Shown in pieces: positions 29,231 through 39,114 of a DNA stretch of 64,000 nucleotides (position 1 is the first letter of the stretch; each line of letters begins with the position of its first letter). This stretch comes from Burkholderiaceae bacterium (GTDB taxonomy: Bacteria; Pseudomonadota; Gammaproteobacteria; Burkholderiales; Burkholderiaceae_C), in NCBI GenBank assembly GCA_024235915.1, contig JACKLO010000007.1, positions 1 to 64,000 on the forward strand, read 5' to 3'. A program made the translations under genes and the position numbers. The notes under the pieces are model-generated. The model saw nothing but the letters and a program-made list of their open reading frames with translations, ran no database searches and was not told the DNA's origin.

Positions 29231-30370
29231 TCAGGCGGCGCGGGGAAGTGCCACCTCGGTGACCGCCGGGTCGGCGTCGAGATGGGTCCGTGCGATCTCC
29301 ACCAGGTGGTCGAAGCAGCGCTCGAAGGCGCGCACCACCGCCGGATCGAAACGCGATCCGGCGTCGGCCACGATGATGCGCCAGGCTTCGTCGAAGCCGA
29401 GCGCACGCTTGTAGACCCGCGGCGTGATGAGCGCATCGAAGACGTCGGCCACGGCCATGATGCGTGCCGCGATGGGGATCTCGTCGCCGGCCAGGCCTTG
29501 CGGGTAACCGCGGCCGTCCCAGCGTTCGTGGTGGGACAGGGCGATCTGCTTGGCGACCGCAAGGAACTCCACCTTCTGCGCCATGTCCTCCTCGGCCAGT
29601 TCAATGGCGCGTGCGCCGATGGTGGTGTGCGTGCGCATGATCTGCCACTCGTCGGCGTCCAGTGGACCGGGCTTGAGCAGGATGCGATCGGGGATGCCGA
29701 CCTTGCCGATGTCATGCAAGGGCGCGGACTCCGCGATCAGTTCGATGTCGTGCTCGGCCAGGCGGCCAGCCCAGGCCGGGTCCTCGCGCAGCGCCAAGGC
29801 GATCTCGCGCACATAACCTTGCGTGCGCAGGATGTGGTTGCCGGTCTCGGGGTCGCGGGTCTCGGCCAGGTGGGCCAGCGCGCGCATGCCCACACGGCGC
29901 GCCAGCAGGCTCTCGGCCATGCGCTCGCCGAGTTCGTGGGCCAGGTCGGCATGGCGTGCGCGCAGCCGGCTGCGTTCGCGGTACGCCTCGATCTGGGTGC
30001 GCACCCGTGCCAGCACCACCAACGGGCGCACCGGCTTGCTGAGGTAGTCGGCCGCGCCGAGTGCCAGGCCGTGTTCCTCGTCGGTCTCGTCGTCGAGCGC
30101 GGTCAGGAAGACGACGGGGATGTGCCGGGTGGCGGGCAGCGACTGCAGGCGCTGCAGCACCTCGTAGCCGTCCATGCCGGGCATCATCACGTCCAGCAGG
30201 ATCAGCTCCGGCTGCGGCGAGGTCGCGGCCAGGCGCAAGGCCGCCGCACCGGAGGTGGCCGCACGCACGGTGTAGCCGGCTTCACGCAGCAGGTCACTGA
30301 CGACGAGCAGGTTGTCCGGGACGTCGTCGACGACGAGCACGGTCGGGGCGGGCAGCGGGGCAGGTGACAT
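29231..30370 (-). CDS. Response regulator with HD-GYP c-di-GMP phosphodiesterase domain
   Basis: The 379-aa product has a receiver domain with phospho-acceptor D60 (ELILLDVMMPGMDGYEVL). The HD-GYP domain follows (about 170-345): HILRTQGYV, the HD pair in APLHDIGKVGIPD, HTTIGA, HHERWDGRGYP and ADVFDALIT. All metal ligands and the GYP triad are present, so active c-di-GMP hydrolysis is expected. GGAG eight bases upstream supports the ATG at 30370 over an in-frame GTG at 30379. The adjacent hybrid kinase is its likely phosphodonor. Confidence 0.93.
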   Translation of the reverse strand: MSPAPLPAPTVLVVDDVPDNLLVVSDLLREAGYTVRAATSGAAALRLAATSPQPELILLDVMMPGMDGYEVLQRLQSLPATRHIPVVFLTALDDETDEEHGLALGAADYLSKPVRPLVVLARVRTQIEAYRERSRLRARHADLAHELGERMAESLLARRVGMRALAHLAETRDPETGNHILRTQGYVREIALALREDPAWAGRLAEHDIELIAESAPLHDIGKVGIPDRILLKPGPLDADEWQIMRTHTTIGARAIELAEEDMAQKVEFLAVAKQIALSHHERWDGRGYPQGLAGDEIPIAARIMAVADVFDALITPRVYKRALGFDEAWRIIVADAGSRFDPAVVRAFERCFDHLVEIARTHLDADPAVTEVALPRAA

Positions 30371-30639
30371 GGCGGGCACTCCAGACCTGCATCTTCGGGC
30401 AATGCGCGTGGACCCGGCGGCCCGCCCAGGCAGGTTCTGCGAACCCCTGACAACGACGGTCGAGAATCCCCTACAGGGTCGGCCGCAGGGTGGGCGCCAC
30501 CCGCACGGTGTGCCATCGCGCCGGCGGCCACGGGCCCGTGTCCTGGCGTGCTGGCGCCCCGCGCCGCGCGCCGGGCATCACGTCCGGGCGCCGCTTCTCC
30601 ATCGATCGACGAAGCCGGGTCCGGCAGTAGAGTCGCACC

Positions 30640-33600
30640 ATGGCCCGATCGCCAACGCCGTCACGCCAGTCAGCGACGCTGCGCTTCGTGCTGCTGCCGG
30701 TGGCCGCCGTGGCCGTGGTCACGGCGCTGCTGTTGCTGATGACCCAGGTGCTGCTGGTGCGGCACCTGGAACGCCTGGCCACCGAGGGCGTCGCCCACGA
30801 CGCCCATGAGGTGGCGCAGCGGCTTGACAGTGCATTGCACGGCATGCAACGCGAGGTGCGGCTGATGGCCCGCTCGCGTGATCTGCTGCCTGGCAATCCG
30901 GCTGCTGTGCTGCGTGCTGCCCTCGAGGAACTCACCACGAGCGACCCGCGGTTCATCTGGGTGGGCCTGGCCGCGCCCGATGGCCGTGTGCTGGCGGGCA
31001 CGCGCGGCTGGCTCGAAGGCCAGTCACTCAGCGCGCGGCCGGTGTTCCTGCAGGGCCGCCAGGGCAGCTTCGTCGGTGAGCCGCACCCGGCAGTGCTGCT
31101 GGAACCGCTGATGGGGCAGGTGGGCGTCCCGGCGCAGGAACTCCTGGATTTCGCCGAGCCGGTGCTGGACGCCAACGGCCAGCTGGTGGCGGTGCTGGCC
31201 GCACACACCGGCACGGCCTGGCTGGACCGGGTGCGTGATCTGCATCAACTGGACCACCCAGCCGCCGAAACAGCACCCGTGCGGTTGCACGTGCTGGCCG
31301 GCCCAGCGATGCGCAGTGTGCGGCCTGGCGAATCCCTGCCGGCCGGGCTGCCGGCCCAGGCACTGGAACCGGGGCGCCTTCAGGATCGCGACGGGCAGGT
31401 GTGGCTGGGCGCATCGACGGCGCTGGGCAGTGCCGCGCAGCCTGGCTTGCTGCCCTGGCGGGTCTATGCGCTGCAGTTGCGTGACGCGGCGCTGCGCCCG
31501 GCCTGGCAGCTGATGGTCACGCTCGGCCTGCTGGGCTTGCTGTCGGCTGCTGGCGTGGCCATGACCGGGGCGTGGTTGACCCGGCGCCAGCTGCAACCCG
31601 GGTCGGCCCTGATGCAGGCGGTGCTGCAACGCACCCGCGGGGAAACCGACCTGCACACGCTGGCCGACGCCGTGACCGGCACGCTCGGCCGCGAGCCCGG
31701 TGCCGAGGCCGTGGCCCCGGACAGCGTCGAGGCACTGCTCGGCAGGCTGGCCGATGGCACGCGCGACCTGCGCCGCATCGTCGACCACCTGCCGGTGGGC
31801 GTGGCCGTGATCGACCCCGACTTCCGCGTGGCCTACGTCAACCGGACGTACTCCCGGCTGCTGGGCTGGACGACGCCGCAGGTGCGTGGCCGCATCGCCG
31901 CGGAGTTCCTGTTCGACGCCGGCGAACGCGCCGGCTTCGTGCGCCTGTTCAGCCAGTTCGGCGACACCCCGGGCGAGGTGGCCGCGCGCTTCGACGCCCT
32001 GCGGCCCGATGGCACGCGCGTGCCCGTGCAGTGGCATCTGGTGCCCATCGTCGACGAAGGGCGATTGCTGGGGGCCATCGCGGTCATCACCGACATCCGC
32101 CCTGAACGCCATGCCCGCGCACGGGCAGACGCCATGGCCGGCCGCCTGCAGGCCTTGTCCGACGCTGCCGTGGACCAGGCCATCGTCACGCTCGACGGCC
32201 AGGGCCAGGTGCTGGAATGGAGCCGCGGCGCCATGCTGCTCACTGGGCATGCGGAGGCGGCGGCACGTGGGCACACCCTGGACGAACTGTTGCCAACCTG
32301 CGTGCCTGGCGAGGATGCAGCAGGCTGTTCGCTGCAGACGGCCATGGTGCAGGCACGGCGTGACGGAATTTGCCGCATCGATGGCCAACGCCGCGCCGCC
32401 GACGGCCGCAGCTGCTGGTTCGAAGGGGCGCTCTACCCACTCGGCCTGGCGCCAGGATCGGCACGTTTTGGCCTGCTGCTGCGGGACACCACGTCTGCGC
32501 GCAGCGTTTCCGACGCACTGGCCGACAGCGAAGCCCGGCTGCGCCTGGCCCTGCAGGCTGCGGCCATGGGCAGCTGGGACATTGATCTCGTGCGGGCGCC
32601 GCAGCGGGTTCGTTGGTCCGAAGGCTACGACCGCACCTTCGGCATCCGGCCGCAGGACCTGCCGCCGGACGACGAAGCCATGTACGCCCTGGTGCATCCC
32701 GACGACCGCGCGGCGCTGCGCGAGGGCCTGGTCGCTGCGGTGCGTGACGGGCAGCCGCTGTCGGCGGAGTTCCGCATCCAGCCGCTCAGTGGTGAACGCT
32801 GGCACGCCATCCACGGGCAAGCCTTGCGTGGGCCGGACGGGCGGGCCCAGCGACTGATCGGCGTGGGCATGGATGTGACCGCCCGCAAGGCGGCCGAACA
32901 GGCACTGCGTGAGAGCCGTGCGCAACTGGCCCGCATCGTCGACACCATGGCCGAGGGCATGGCGGTGCTGGACGCGAACGGCCGCTATGTGCTGGCGAAC
33001 CCGGCGGCGCCACGACTGGTCGGCGTCGATTCACCCGCACAGATCCTGGGACGACGCTTCGACGATGTGCCTTGGCAGCGCACCCACGTTGGAGGCCGCC
33101 GCTTCGATGCCCGCGATCATGCCTTCATGCGGCTGCGCAGCGGTGAGCCGCAGGTGCAGAGCGAGCGCATCACGATGCGCCGTGCCGATGGCGGCCGCAG
33201 TGTCGTCTCGCTCAACGCCCGGCCTGTGAGTGGCGAAGACGGCGCCTTCGAGGGCGTGACGGCACGCGTTGATGGTGAGGCGCGGCTCGCCGGCATCGTC
33301 GACGGCGCCAGCGATGCCATCGTCAGCACGGATGTGCAGGGGAGGGTGCAGCTCTTCAACCCGGCGGCCGAACGGACCTTCGGCGTGGCCGCGGCGGCGA
33401 TGCTGGGCCAGCCGCTGGACCGCCTGCTGCCGGCTGCGATGCACGGCCAGCATGCCGCTCTGTTGGGGCGCTTTGCACGGTCCGGCGTCAGCCAGCGTCT
33501 GATGGGCGTGGGACGGGTCGAGGGGCGCCACGCAGACGGGCGGGTGCTGGCGCTGGATGCATCGATTTCCCAGAGCGAGGTCGATGGCGAACAGGTGCTG

Positions 33601-34320
33601 GCGGCCATCCTGCGTGACGTGACCGAGCGGGCCGCCCATGAGCGGATGCTGGAGACCACGCGTGCCGAACTGGCGGCGCTGACCGCCCGCTTGCTGGAAC
33701 AGGAAAAGCAGACCACCCGCCGCCTGGCCCAGGTGCTGCACGACGAACTTGGGCAGACGCTGGCGGCGCTGCGCCTGCACTGGGAGGCACTGCCGGCGGC
33801 CGACAAGGCCGCGGCGCCAGCCACGGCGCTGCACCAGCGCATCGATGCGCTGCTGACCACGGCCAACCGCCAGATCCGCGGCGTGCTGGGCGATCTGCGG
33901 CCGCCGATGCTCGATGAGTTCGGCCTCGTGTCGGCGCTGGACAACGAGATCGCCCAGCAGCGGCCACCGCTGGGCGCCCCGGCCCTGACCTTGGTGGTGC
34001 CGCCGCGGTTGCAGCATCAGCGCTGGCCGGCGGACGTGGAATACGCCGCCTTCATGATCGCCCGCGAGGCCCTGGGCAACGCGCTGTACCACGCGCGGGC
34101 GCAGGAGGTGCAGGTGAGCATCGAAGGCGATGAAGGCGAACTGCGGCTGTGCGTGGATGACGACGGCGTCGGCATCGGCGAAGGGGACCTGGCGGGCCGG
34201 CCCGGGCACCTGGGGCTGGTCGGCATGCGCGAGCGCGCGCTGGCGATTGGTGCGCGGCTGTTGGTGACGCGCGTCGACGACGGCGGCACCCAGGTCTACC
34301 TGCAATGGACCTTGCAGTAA
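30640..34320 (+). CDS. Multi-PAS membrane histidine kinase of the NarX/DegS (HisKA_3) type
   Basis: The 1226-aa kinase has an N-terminal helix (LLPVAAVAVVTALLLLMTQV, about 18-37), a periplasmic sensor region, and a second helix (LMVTLGLLGLLSAAGVAMTG, about 288-307). At least four PAS/PAC units lie between about 380 and 1000 (for example AAAMGSWDIDLVRAPQRVRW). The C-terminal HisKA_3 domain has H1034 (QVLHDELGQTLAALRLH), and the ATPase has LCVDDDGVGIGEGD and LGLVGMRERA. Such kinases pair with LuxR-type response regulators, and one follows 67 bp downstream, now split by a stop. Confidence 0.92.
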   Translation: MARSPTPSRQSATLRFVLLPVAAVAVVTALLLLMTQVLLVRHLERLATEGVAHDAHEVAQRLDSALHGMQREVRLMARSRDLLPGNPAAVLRAALEELTTSDPRFIWVGLAAPDGRVLAGTRGWLEGQSLSARPVFLQGRQGSFVGEPHPAVLLEPLMGQVGVPAQELLDFAEPVLDANGQLVAVLAAHTGTAWLDRVRDLHQLDHPAAETAPVRLHVLAGPAMRSVRPGESLPAGLPAQALEPGRLQDRDGQVWLGASTALGSAAQPGLLPWRVYALQLRDAALRPAWQLMVTLGLLGLLSAAGVAMTGAWLTRRQLQPGSALMQAVLQRTRGETDLHTLADAVTGTLGREPGAEAVAPDSVEALLGRLADGTRDLRRIVDHLPVGVAVIDPDFRVAYVNRTYSRLLGWTTPQVRGRIAAEFLFDAGERAGFVRLFSQFGDTPGEVAARFDALRPDGTRVPVQWHLVPIVDEGRLLGAIAVITDIRPERHARARADAMAGRLQALSDAAVDQAIVTLDGQGQVLEWSRGAMLLTGHAEAAARGHTLDELLPTCVPGEDAAGCSLQTAMVQARRDGICRIDGQRRAADGRSCWFEGALYPLGLAPGSARFGLLLRDTTSARSVSDALADSEARLRLALQAAAMGSWDIDLVRAPQRVRWSEGYDRTFGIRPQDLPPDDEAMYALVHPDDRAALREGLVAAVRDGQPLSAEFRIQPLSGERWHAIHGQALRGPDGRAQRLIGVGMDVTARKAAEQALRESRAQLARIVDTMAEGMAVLDANGRYVLANPAAPRLVGVDSPAQILGRRFDDVPWQRTHVGGRRFDARDHAFMRLRSGEPQVQSERITMRRADGGRSVVSLNARPVSGEDGAFEGVTARVDGEARLAGIVDGASDAIVSTDVQGRVQLFNPAAERTFGVAAAAMLGQPLDRLLPAAMHGQHAALLGRFARSGVSQRLMGVGRVEGRHADGRVLALDASISQSEVDGEQVLAAILRDVTERAAHERMLETTRAELAALTARLLEQEKQTTRRLAQVLHDELGQTLAALRLHWEALPAADKAAAPATALHQRIDALLTTANRQIRGVLGDLRPPMLDEFGLVSALDNEIAQQRPPLGAPALTLVVPPRLQHQRWPADVEYAAFMIAREALGNALYHARAQEVQVSIEGDEGELRLCVDDDGVGIGEGDLAGRPGHLGLVGMRERALAIGARLLVTRVDDGGTQVYLQWTLQ

Positions 34321-34387
34321 CCTCCAGTGTCCGGTTCAGCCGACCTCCGGCGTCGCGTTCGTTGCGCCGGGCGACAAGGAATCCTGC

Positions 34388-35032
34388 GTGACCCGCCTCT
34401 ATCTCGTGGATGACCACGCCATCGTGCGCGATGGTCTGCGTGAGGTGCTGGAAGCGGCCGGGCACCAGGTCATAGGCGAGGCCGCCGGGCCGACCCCGGC
34501 ATTGGCCGACCTGCAGCGCCTGACGCCTGATGTGCTGCTGCTGGACCTGCAGCTGGGCCAGCGTTCCGGCCTGGAGTTGCTGGCCGAGATCCAGCGGCGC
34601 GCGCTGGCGGTGTAGGTGATCGTGCTGACCATGTCCGATCATCCGCGTCACGTGGCCGAGGCGCTGCGCCTGGGCGCCTGGGGTTACCTGCTCAAAGGCT
34701 CACCCAGCCGCGAACTGCTGCAGGCCGTGGAGACGGTGACGCAGCAACGCCGCTACCTCAGCCCGGCCGCGGCCGAGGTGGCCGCCGGCGTGCTGGGCGG
34801 CGAGGCGCCGGCACCGAGTGGCGCCGACGTGCTGTCGCCGCGCGAGCGGCAGATCCTCACCATGGTGGCGCGCGGCGCGTCCAGCAGCGCCATTGGCGAA
34901 CTGCTGCACCTGTCGCCGAAGACGGTGGACACCTACCGCAGCCGCTTGATGAGCAAGCTGGGGCTCGGCGACATTGCCGCCGTGGTGCGCTGGGCCATCC
35001 GCGAGGGGCTGGTGGACCTGGACGAGCGCTGA
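34388..35032 (+). pseudogene. NarL/LuxR-type response regulator interrupted by an in-frame TAG
   Basis: One frame encodes a typical NarL-family regulator of 214 codons, except for TAG at 34613-34615 (codon 76). Part 1 (75 aa from a GTG at 34388) has the acidic pocket D8/D9 and phospho-acceptor D53 (DVLLLDLQLG). Part 2 (GTG at 34616, or ATG at 34631) resumes exactly with VIVLTMSDH, KG (LLKGSPSREL) and the LuxR HTH (LSPRERQILTMVARGASSSA). The break falls inside the receiver domain before beta-strand 4. One base change (for example from AAG or CAG) would restore it. Reinitiation at the adjacent GTG could yield a receiver-less DNA-binding protein. A sequencing error is also possible. Confidence 0.85.
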
Positions 35033-35088
35033 GCCCACGTCTGCGGCCCGGTGCCCGACAAGGCCGCGCACCCGGCGGTGCCGGGCTG

Positions 35089-35628
35089 TCAGCCGCGCAT
35101 CCAGAACACGTAGTCGGCCTGGTAGCGCACGATCTCCTTGGCGCCCATGCGGCCGGCGTCGCAGGGCTTGGCCGGGGCCACACCGCCGCGGGTGGCCAGG
35201 CGCTGCACGTGGGTCACGCCTTGCATCTTGCCGCTGCCGGTGGCCGGGTTGGCCTCCACCAGCTGCAGCGGGATGTTGCCGTCGCCACCCGGGGCCACGG
35301 CCAGCTGCTTGCCGGTGATGGCCGAACCGTCTTCTGCCTGCCACGTGGCTGGCGGGCCGAAGTAGCGGCCGACCCGCTGGCCATCACGGCCGCGCAGTTC
35401 AGCATCGGGGCCGGCGAAGACCCAGGCATGGGCACCGTCCTTGGCGCGGCATTCGTAGGTGATCTCGCCCACGCCCACGGTTTCCAGGGCCACCTTGTGG
35501 CCAGCGGGCACCCGCACGGGTTCAGGCACGGTCATGCCACCATGGGCGGCAGCAAAGGCGGTGGCCGCCAGCGTGGCCAGGGCGGCGGCGGCCAGGGAGG
35601 CCGCCAAGGGGCGAAGGGTTCGGGGCAT
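35089..35628 (-). CDS. DUF3455 family exported protein
   Basis: The 179-aa protein has a signal peptide (AASLAAAALATLAATAFA) and the DUF3455 pattern: VPAGHKVALETVGVGEITYEC, WVFAGPDAEL, YFGPPATWQAEDGS and HVQRLATRGG. The two Cys (in YECRA and KPCDAG) may form a disulfide. Function is unknown. The ATG at 35628 has GGAG six bases upstream; an ATG at 35634 lacks spacing. It converges with the broken response regulator. Confidence 0.82.
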   Translation of the reverse strand: MPRTLRPLAASLAAAALATLAATAFAAAHGGMTVPEPVRVPAGHKVALETVGVGEITYECRAKDGAHAWVFAGPDAELRGRDGQRVGRYFGPPATWQAEDGSAITGKQLAVAPGGDGNIPLQLVEANPATGSGKMQGVTHVQRLATRGGVAPAKPCDAGRMGAKEIVRYQADYVFWMRG

Positions 35629-35682
35629 GGGCATCTCCAGCAGTTGAGGTGCGGCGCCGGCGGCGCCGTCCTCCACTTCTAC

Positions 35683-35705
35683 GCATCCGCCGCCCCGGCG
35701 GATGC
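35683..35705 (-). terminator. Hairpin downstream of gcdH-like gene
   Basis: GCATCCGCCG and CGGCGGATGC form a perfect 10-bp stem with a CCC loop, 23 bp past the acyl-CoA dehydrogenase stop. There is no T run on the minus strand, so termination would need Rho, or the hairpin may instead protect the mRNA 3' end. Confidence 0.5.
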
Positions 35706-35728
35706 AGCGATGCCCGAAACAGGCCCGT

Positions 35729-36901
35729 TCAGGCCGTGAAGGCCTGGATGCCGGTGATGGCGCGGCCGAGGATCAGCGCATGGATGTCGTGCGTGCCCTC
35801 GTAGGTGTTCACCACCTCGAGGTTCACCAGATGGCGGGCCACGCCGAACTCGTCGCTGATGCCGTTGCCACCCATCATGTCGCGCGCGGTGCGCGCGATG
35901 TCCAGCGCCTTGCCGCAGCTGTTGCGCTTCATGATGCTGGTGATCTCCACCGACGCCGTGCCTTCGTCCTTCATGCGGCCCAGGCGCAGGCAACCCTGCA
36001 GGCCCAGCGTGATCTCGGTCAGCATGTCGGCCAGCTTCTTCTGCACCAGCTGATTGGCCGCCAGCGGGCGGCCGAACTGCTTGCGGTCCAGCACGTACTG
36101 GCGGGCGCGGCGGTAGCAGTCCTCGGCCGCGCCCATGGCGCCCCAGGCGATGCCGTAGCGGGCGCTGTTCAGGCAGGTGAACGGGCCCTTGAGGCCGCGC
36201 ACCTCGGGGAAGGCGTTCTCCTCGGGCACGAAGACCTGGTCCATCACGATCTCGCCGGTCAGGCTGGCCCGCAGGCCGACCTTGCCGTGCACGGCCGGGG
36301 CGCTCAGGCCCTTCATGCCTTTTTCCAGGATGAAGCCGCGGATGGCGCCGCTGTCGTCCTTGGCCCAGACGACGAAGACGTCGGCGATCGGGCTGTTGGT
36401 GATCCACATCTTGGCGCCGCTGAGGCTGTAGCCTCCGGGCACGCTCTTGGCGCGCGTGACCATGCTGCCGGGGTCGGACCCGTGATCGGGCTCGGTGAGG
36501 CCGAAGCAGCCGATCCATTCACCGCGCGCCAGCTTGGGCAGGTACTTCTGCTTCTGCGCCTCGGTGCCGAAGGCGTTGATGGGCACCATCACCAGCGAGC
36601 TCTGCACGCTCATCATGCTGCGGTAGCCGGAATCCACGCGCTCGACCTCGCGGGCGATGAGGCCATAGCTGACGTAGTTGAGCCCGGCGCCGCCGTAGGC
36701 CTCGGGGATGGTGGGGCCGAGCAGGCCGATCTCGCCCATCTCGCGGAAGATGGACGGGTCGGTGGTCTCGTTGCGGAAGGCCAGCTGCACGCGCGGCAGC
36801 AGCTTGCCCTGGCAGTAGTCCTGCGCGGCATCGCGGATGGCGCGTTCGTCCTCGGTGAGCTGCCCGTCCAGGTGCAGGGCGTCGTCGGCGTCGAATTTCA
36901 T
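35729..36901 (-). CDS. gcdH: Acyl-CoA dehydrogenase, glutaryl-CoA dehydrogenase-like
   Basis: The 390-aa flavoprotein has the complete acyl-CoA dehydrogenase fold: CFGLTEPDHGSDPGSM, KMWITNSPIADVFVVWA, and the catalytic glutamate E368 in NTYEGTHDIHALILGRA. That active-site sequence is typical of glutaryl-CoA dehydrogenase, which oxidises and decarboxylates glutaryl-CoA to crotonyl-CoA. The neighbouring enoyl-CoA hydratase and aromatic CoA monooxygenase suggest it completes the lower part of aromatic-CoA breakdown. A related acyl-CoA substrate is possible. It starts 29 bp after the hydratase stop. Confidence 0.87.
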   Translation of the reverse strand: MKFDADDALHLDGQLTEDERAIRDAAQDYCQGKLLPRVQLAFRNETTDPSIFREMGEIGLLGPTIPEAYGGAGLNYVSYGLIAREVERVDSGYRSMMSVQSSLVMVPINAFGTEAQKQKYLPKLARGEWIGCFGLTEPDHGSDPGSMVTRAKSVPGGYSLSGAKMWITNSPIADVFVVWAKDDSGAIRGFILEKGMKGLSAPAVHGKVGLRASLTGEIVMDQVFVPEENAFPEVRGLKGPFTCLNSARYGIAWGAMGAAEDCYRRARQYVLDRKQFGRPLAANQLVQKKLADMLTEITLGLQGCLRLGRMKDEGTASVEITSIMKRNSCGKALDIARTARDMMGGNGISDEFGVARHLVNLEVVNTYEGTHDIHALILGRAITGIQAFTA

Positions 36902-36930
36902 GGCAAACCTCTTCAGTGTCCGGGTGAAGT

Positions 36931-37788
<858 letters not shown>

Positions 37789-37846
37789 TGGAAAAACTCC
37801 GCCCCTGCAGGGCTTTGGTGTGGGCGTTCGGGACGGGCCGCAGCGC

Positions 37847-38362
37847 TCACGGGGACTCCGTGGGCATCGTCACGCGCAGCCGGCCCAGCAGGCCGTGCAG
37901 GGTGTTGCGCTCGGTGGCGTTGAGGCCACCCAGCAGTTCAATCACCCAACCTTCGTGCACCGCCGCCATCTTCTCGAAGGCCGCGCGCCCGGCGGGCGTG
38001 AGGCGCAGCAGGAAGGCGCGGCGGTCGTCGGGCGACTGTTCCCGCTGCACATAACCGTCCTGCTCCAGCTGGTCGGTCATGCCGGTGATGCTGCCGCCGG
38101 TCACCATCAGGTGTCGCGACAGTTCGCTCATGCGCAGGCCCTCGGGATGGCGGTGCAGCTGGGCCAGGTAGTCGAAACGCGGCAGCGTGGTGTCGAACTG
38201 GGTGCGCAGCCGGCGCCGGATCTCGGTCTCGATCTGGGTGGCCGTGGCCAGCAGGCGCAGCCAAAGCTTGAGGCTGGCGTGGTCGTGGTCCGCCGCGCGG
38301 GCTTCGTGGCCGGCGTCGAGCTGGCCGTCCAGGCCTTGCACCAGTCTGAGGGGCTTGTTCAC
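37847..38362 (-). CDS. MarR-family transcriptional regulator of the aromatic-CoA operon
   Basis: The 171-aa winged-helix protein has the MarR DNA-binding region: FDYLAQLHRHPEGLRMSELS, HLMVTGGSITGMTDQLEQDG, and the wing REQSPDDRRAFLLRLTPAG. Translation likely starts at GTG 38362, overlapping the SDR stop (GTGA). MarR proteins of such clusters repress until an aryl-CoA or aromatic acid binds. A perfect palindrome before the first gene (41463-41478) is its likely operator, which would give negative autoregulation. Confidence 0.88.
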   Translation of the reverse strand: MNKPLRLVQGLDGQLDAGHEARAADHDHASLKLWLRLLATATQIETEIRRRLRTQFDTTLPRFDYLAQLHRHPEGLRMSELSRHLMVTGGSITGMTDQLEQDGYVQREQSPDDRRAFLLRLTPAGRAAFEKMAAVHEGWVIELLGGLNATERNTLHGLLGRLRVTMPTESP

Positions 38363-39114
38363 ATCACTTCTCCGCCGCTGACCGACAGGCATTGTCCGTG
38401 CACCGCCGCGGCGCCTTCGCTGCACAGCCAGCCCACGGCGTCGGCCACTTCCTCGGGGCGCACCAGCCGGCCCTGCGGGTTGTGGCGGGTGAACTCGGCC
38501 ATCGCATCGGCTTCGCTGCGGCCAGTCTTGTCGACAATGCGCTGCACGCTGTCGGCGACGATGTCGGTCTCGGTGAACCCGGGGCAGACGGCGTTCACGG
38601 TGATGCCGGTGCTGGCCACTTCCAGCGCCAAAGAACGCGTGAGGCCAACCACGCCGTGCTTCGCGGCTGCGTACGCGGCGCAGTAGGCGTAGCCGCGCTG
38701 GCCGGCGGTGCTGGCGATGTTGACGATGCGGCCGGCGCCGGATGCGCGCATGTCGGCCAGCGCCTCGCGCATGCACAGGAAAGTGCCGGTGAGGTTGACG
38801 GCCAGCATGCGCGCCCAGAGCGCATCGTCGGTCTTGTGCACCGGGGCGGTGGCGGCCTGGCCGGCGTTGTTGACCAGCACCTGTACCGGGCCGAAGCGTT
38901 CGCGTGCGGCGGCAAAGAGGGCCGCCACCTGCGTGGGGTCACTCACGTCGCCGGCGACCGCCAGCGTCTCGGTGGGCAGGGTGGCCGCAAAGGCCTGCAG
39001 TGCGGCCCCGTCGCGCCCGGTGAGCGTCAGGCGCAGGCCGTCGGCCGCGAGCCGGCGCGCGATGGCTGCGCCGATGCCGCGGCCGCCACCGGTGATCAGC
39101 GCATGGCGCGTCAT
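38359..39114 (-). CDS. Short-chain dehydrogenase/reductase of the aromatic-CoA cluster
   Basis: The 251-aa classical SDR has the cofactor loop GGGRGIG (about 9-15), NNAG, the catalytic Ser (IVNIAST) and the Y-x-x-x-K motif (YAAAK), then NAVCPGFTETDI. It would act as a 3-hydroxyacyl-CoA-type dehydrogenase on the ring-derived CoA ester, by analogy with related clusters. Its ATG overlaps the stop of the monooxygenase/reductase gene (ATGA) and its stop overlaps the MarR start. Confidence 0.87.
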   Translation of the reverse strand: MTRHALITGGGRGIGAAIARRLAADGLRLTLTGRDGAALQAFAATLPTETLAVAGDVSDPTQVAALFAAARERFGPVQVLVNNAGQAATAPVHKTDDALWARMLAVNLTGTFLCMREALADMRASGAGRIVNIASTAGQRGYAYCAAYAAAKHGVVGLTRSLALEVASTGITVNAVCPGFTETDIVADSVQRIVDKTGRSEADAMAEFTRHNPQGRLVRPEEVADAVGWLCSEGAAAVHGQCLSVSGGEVM

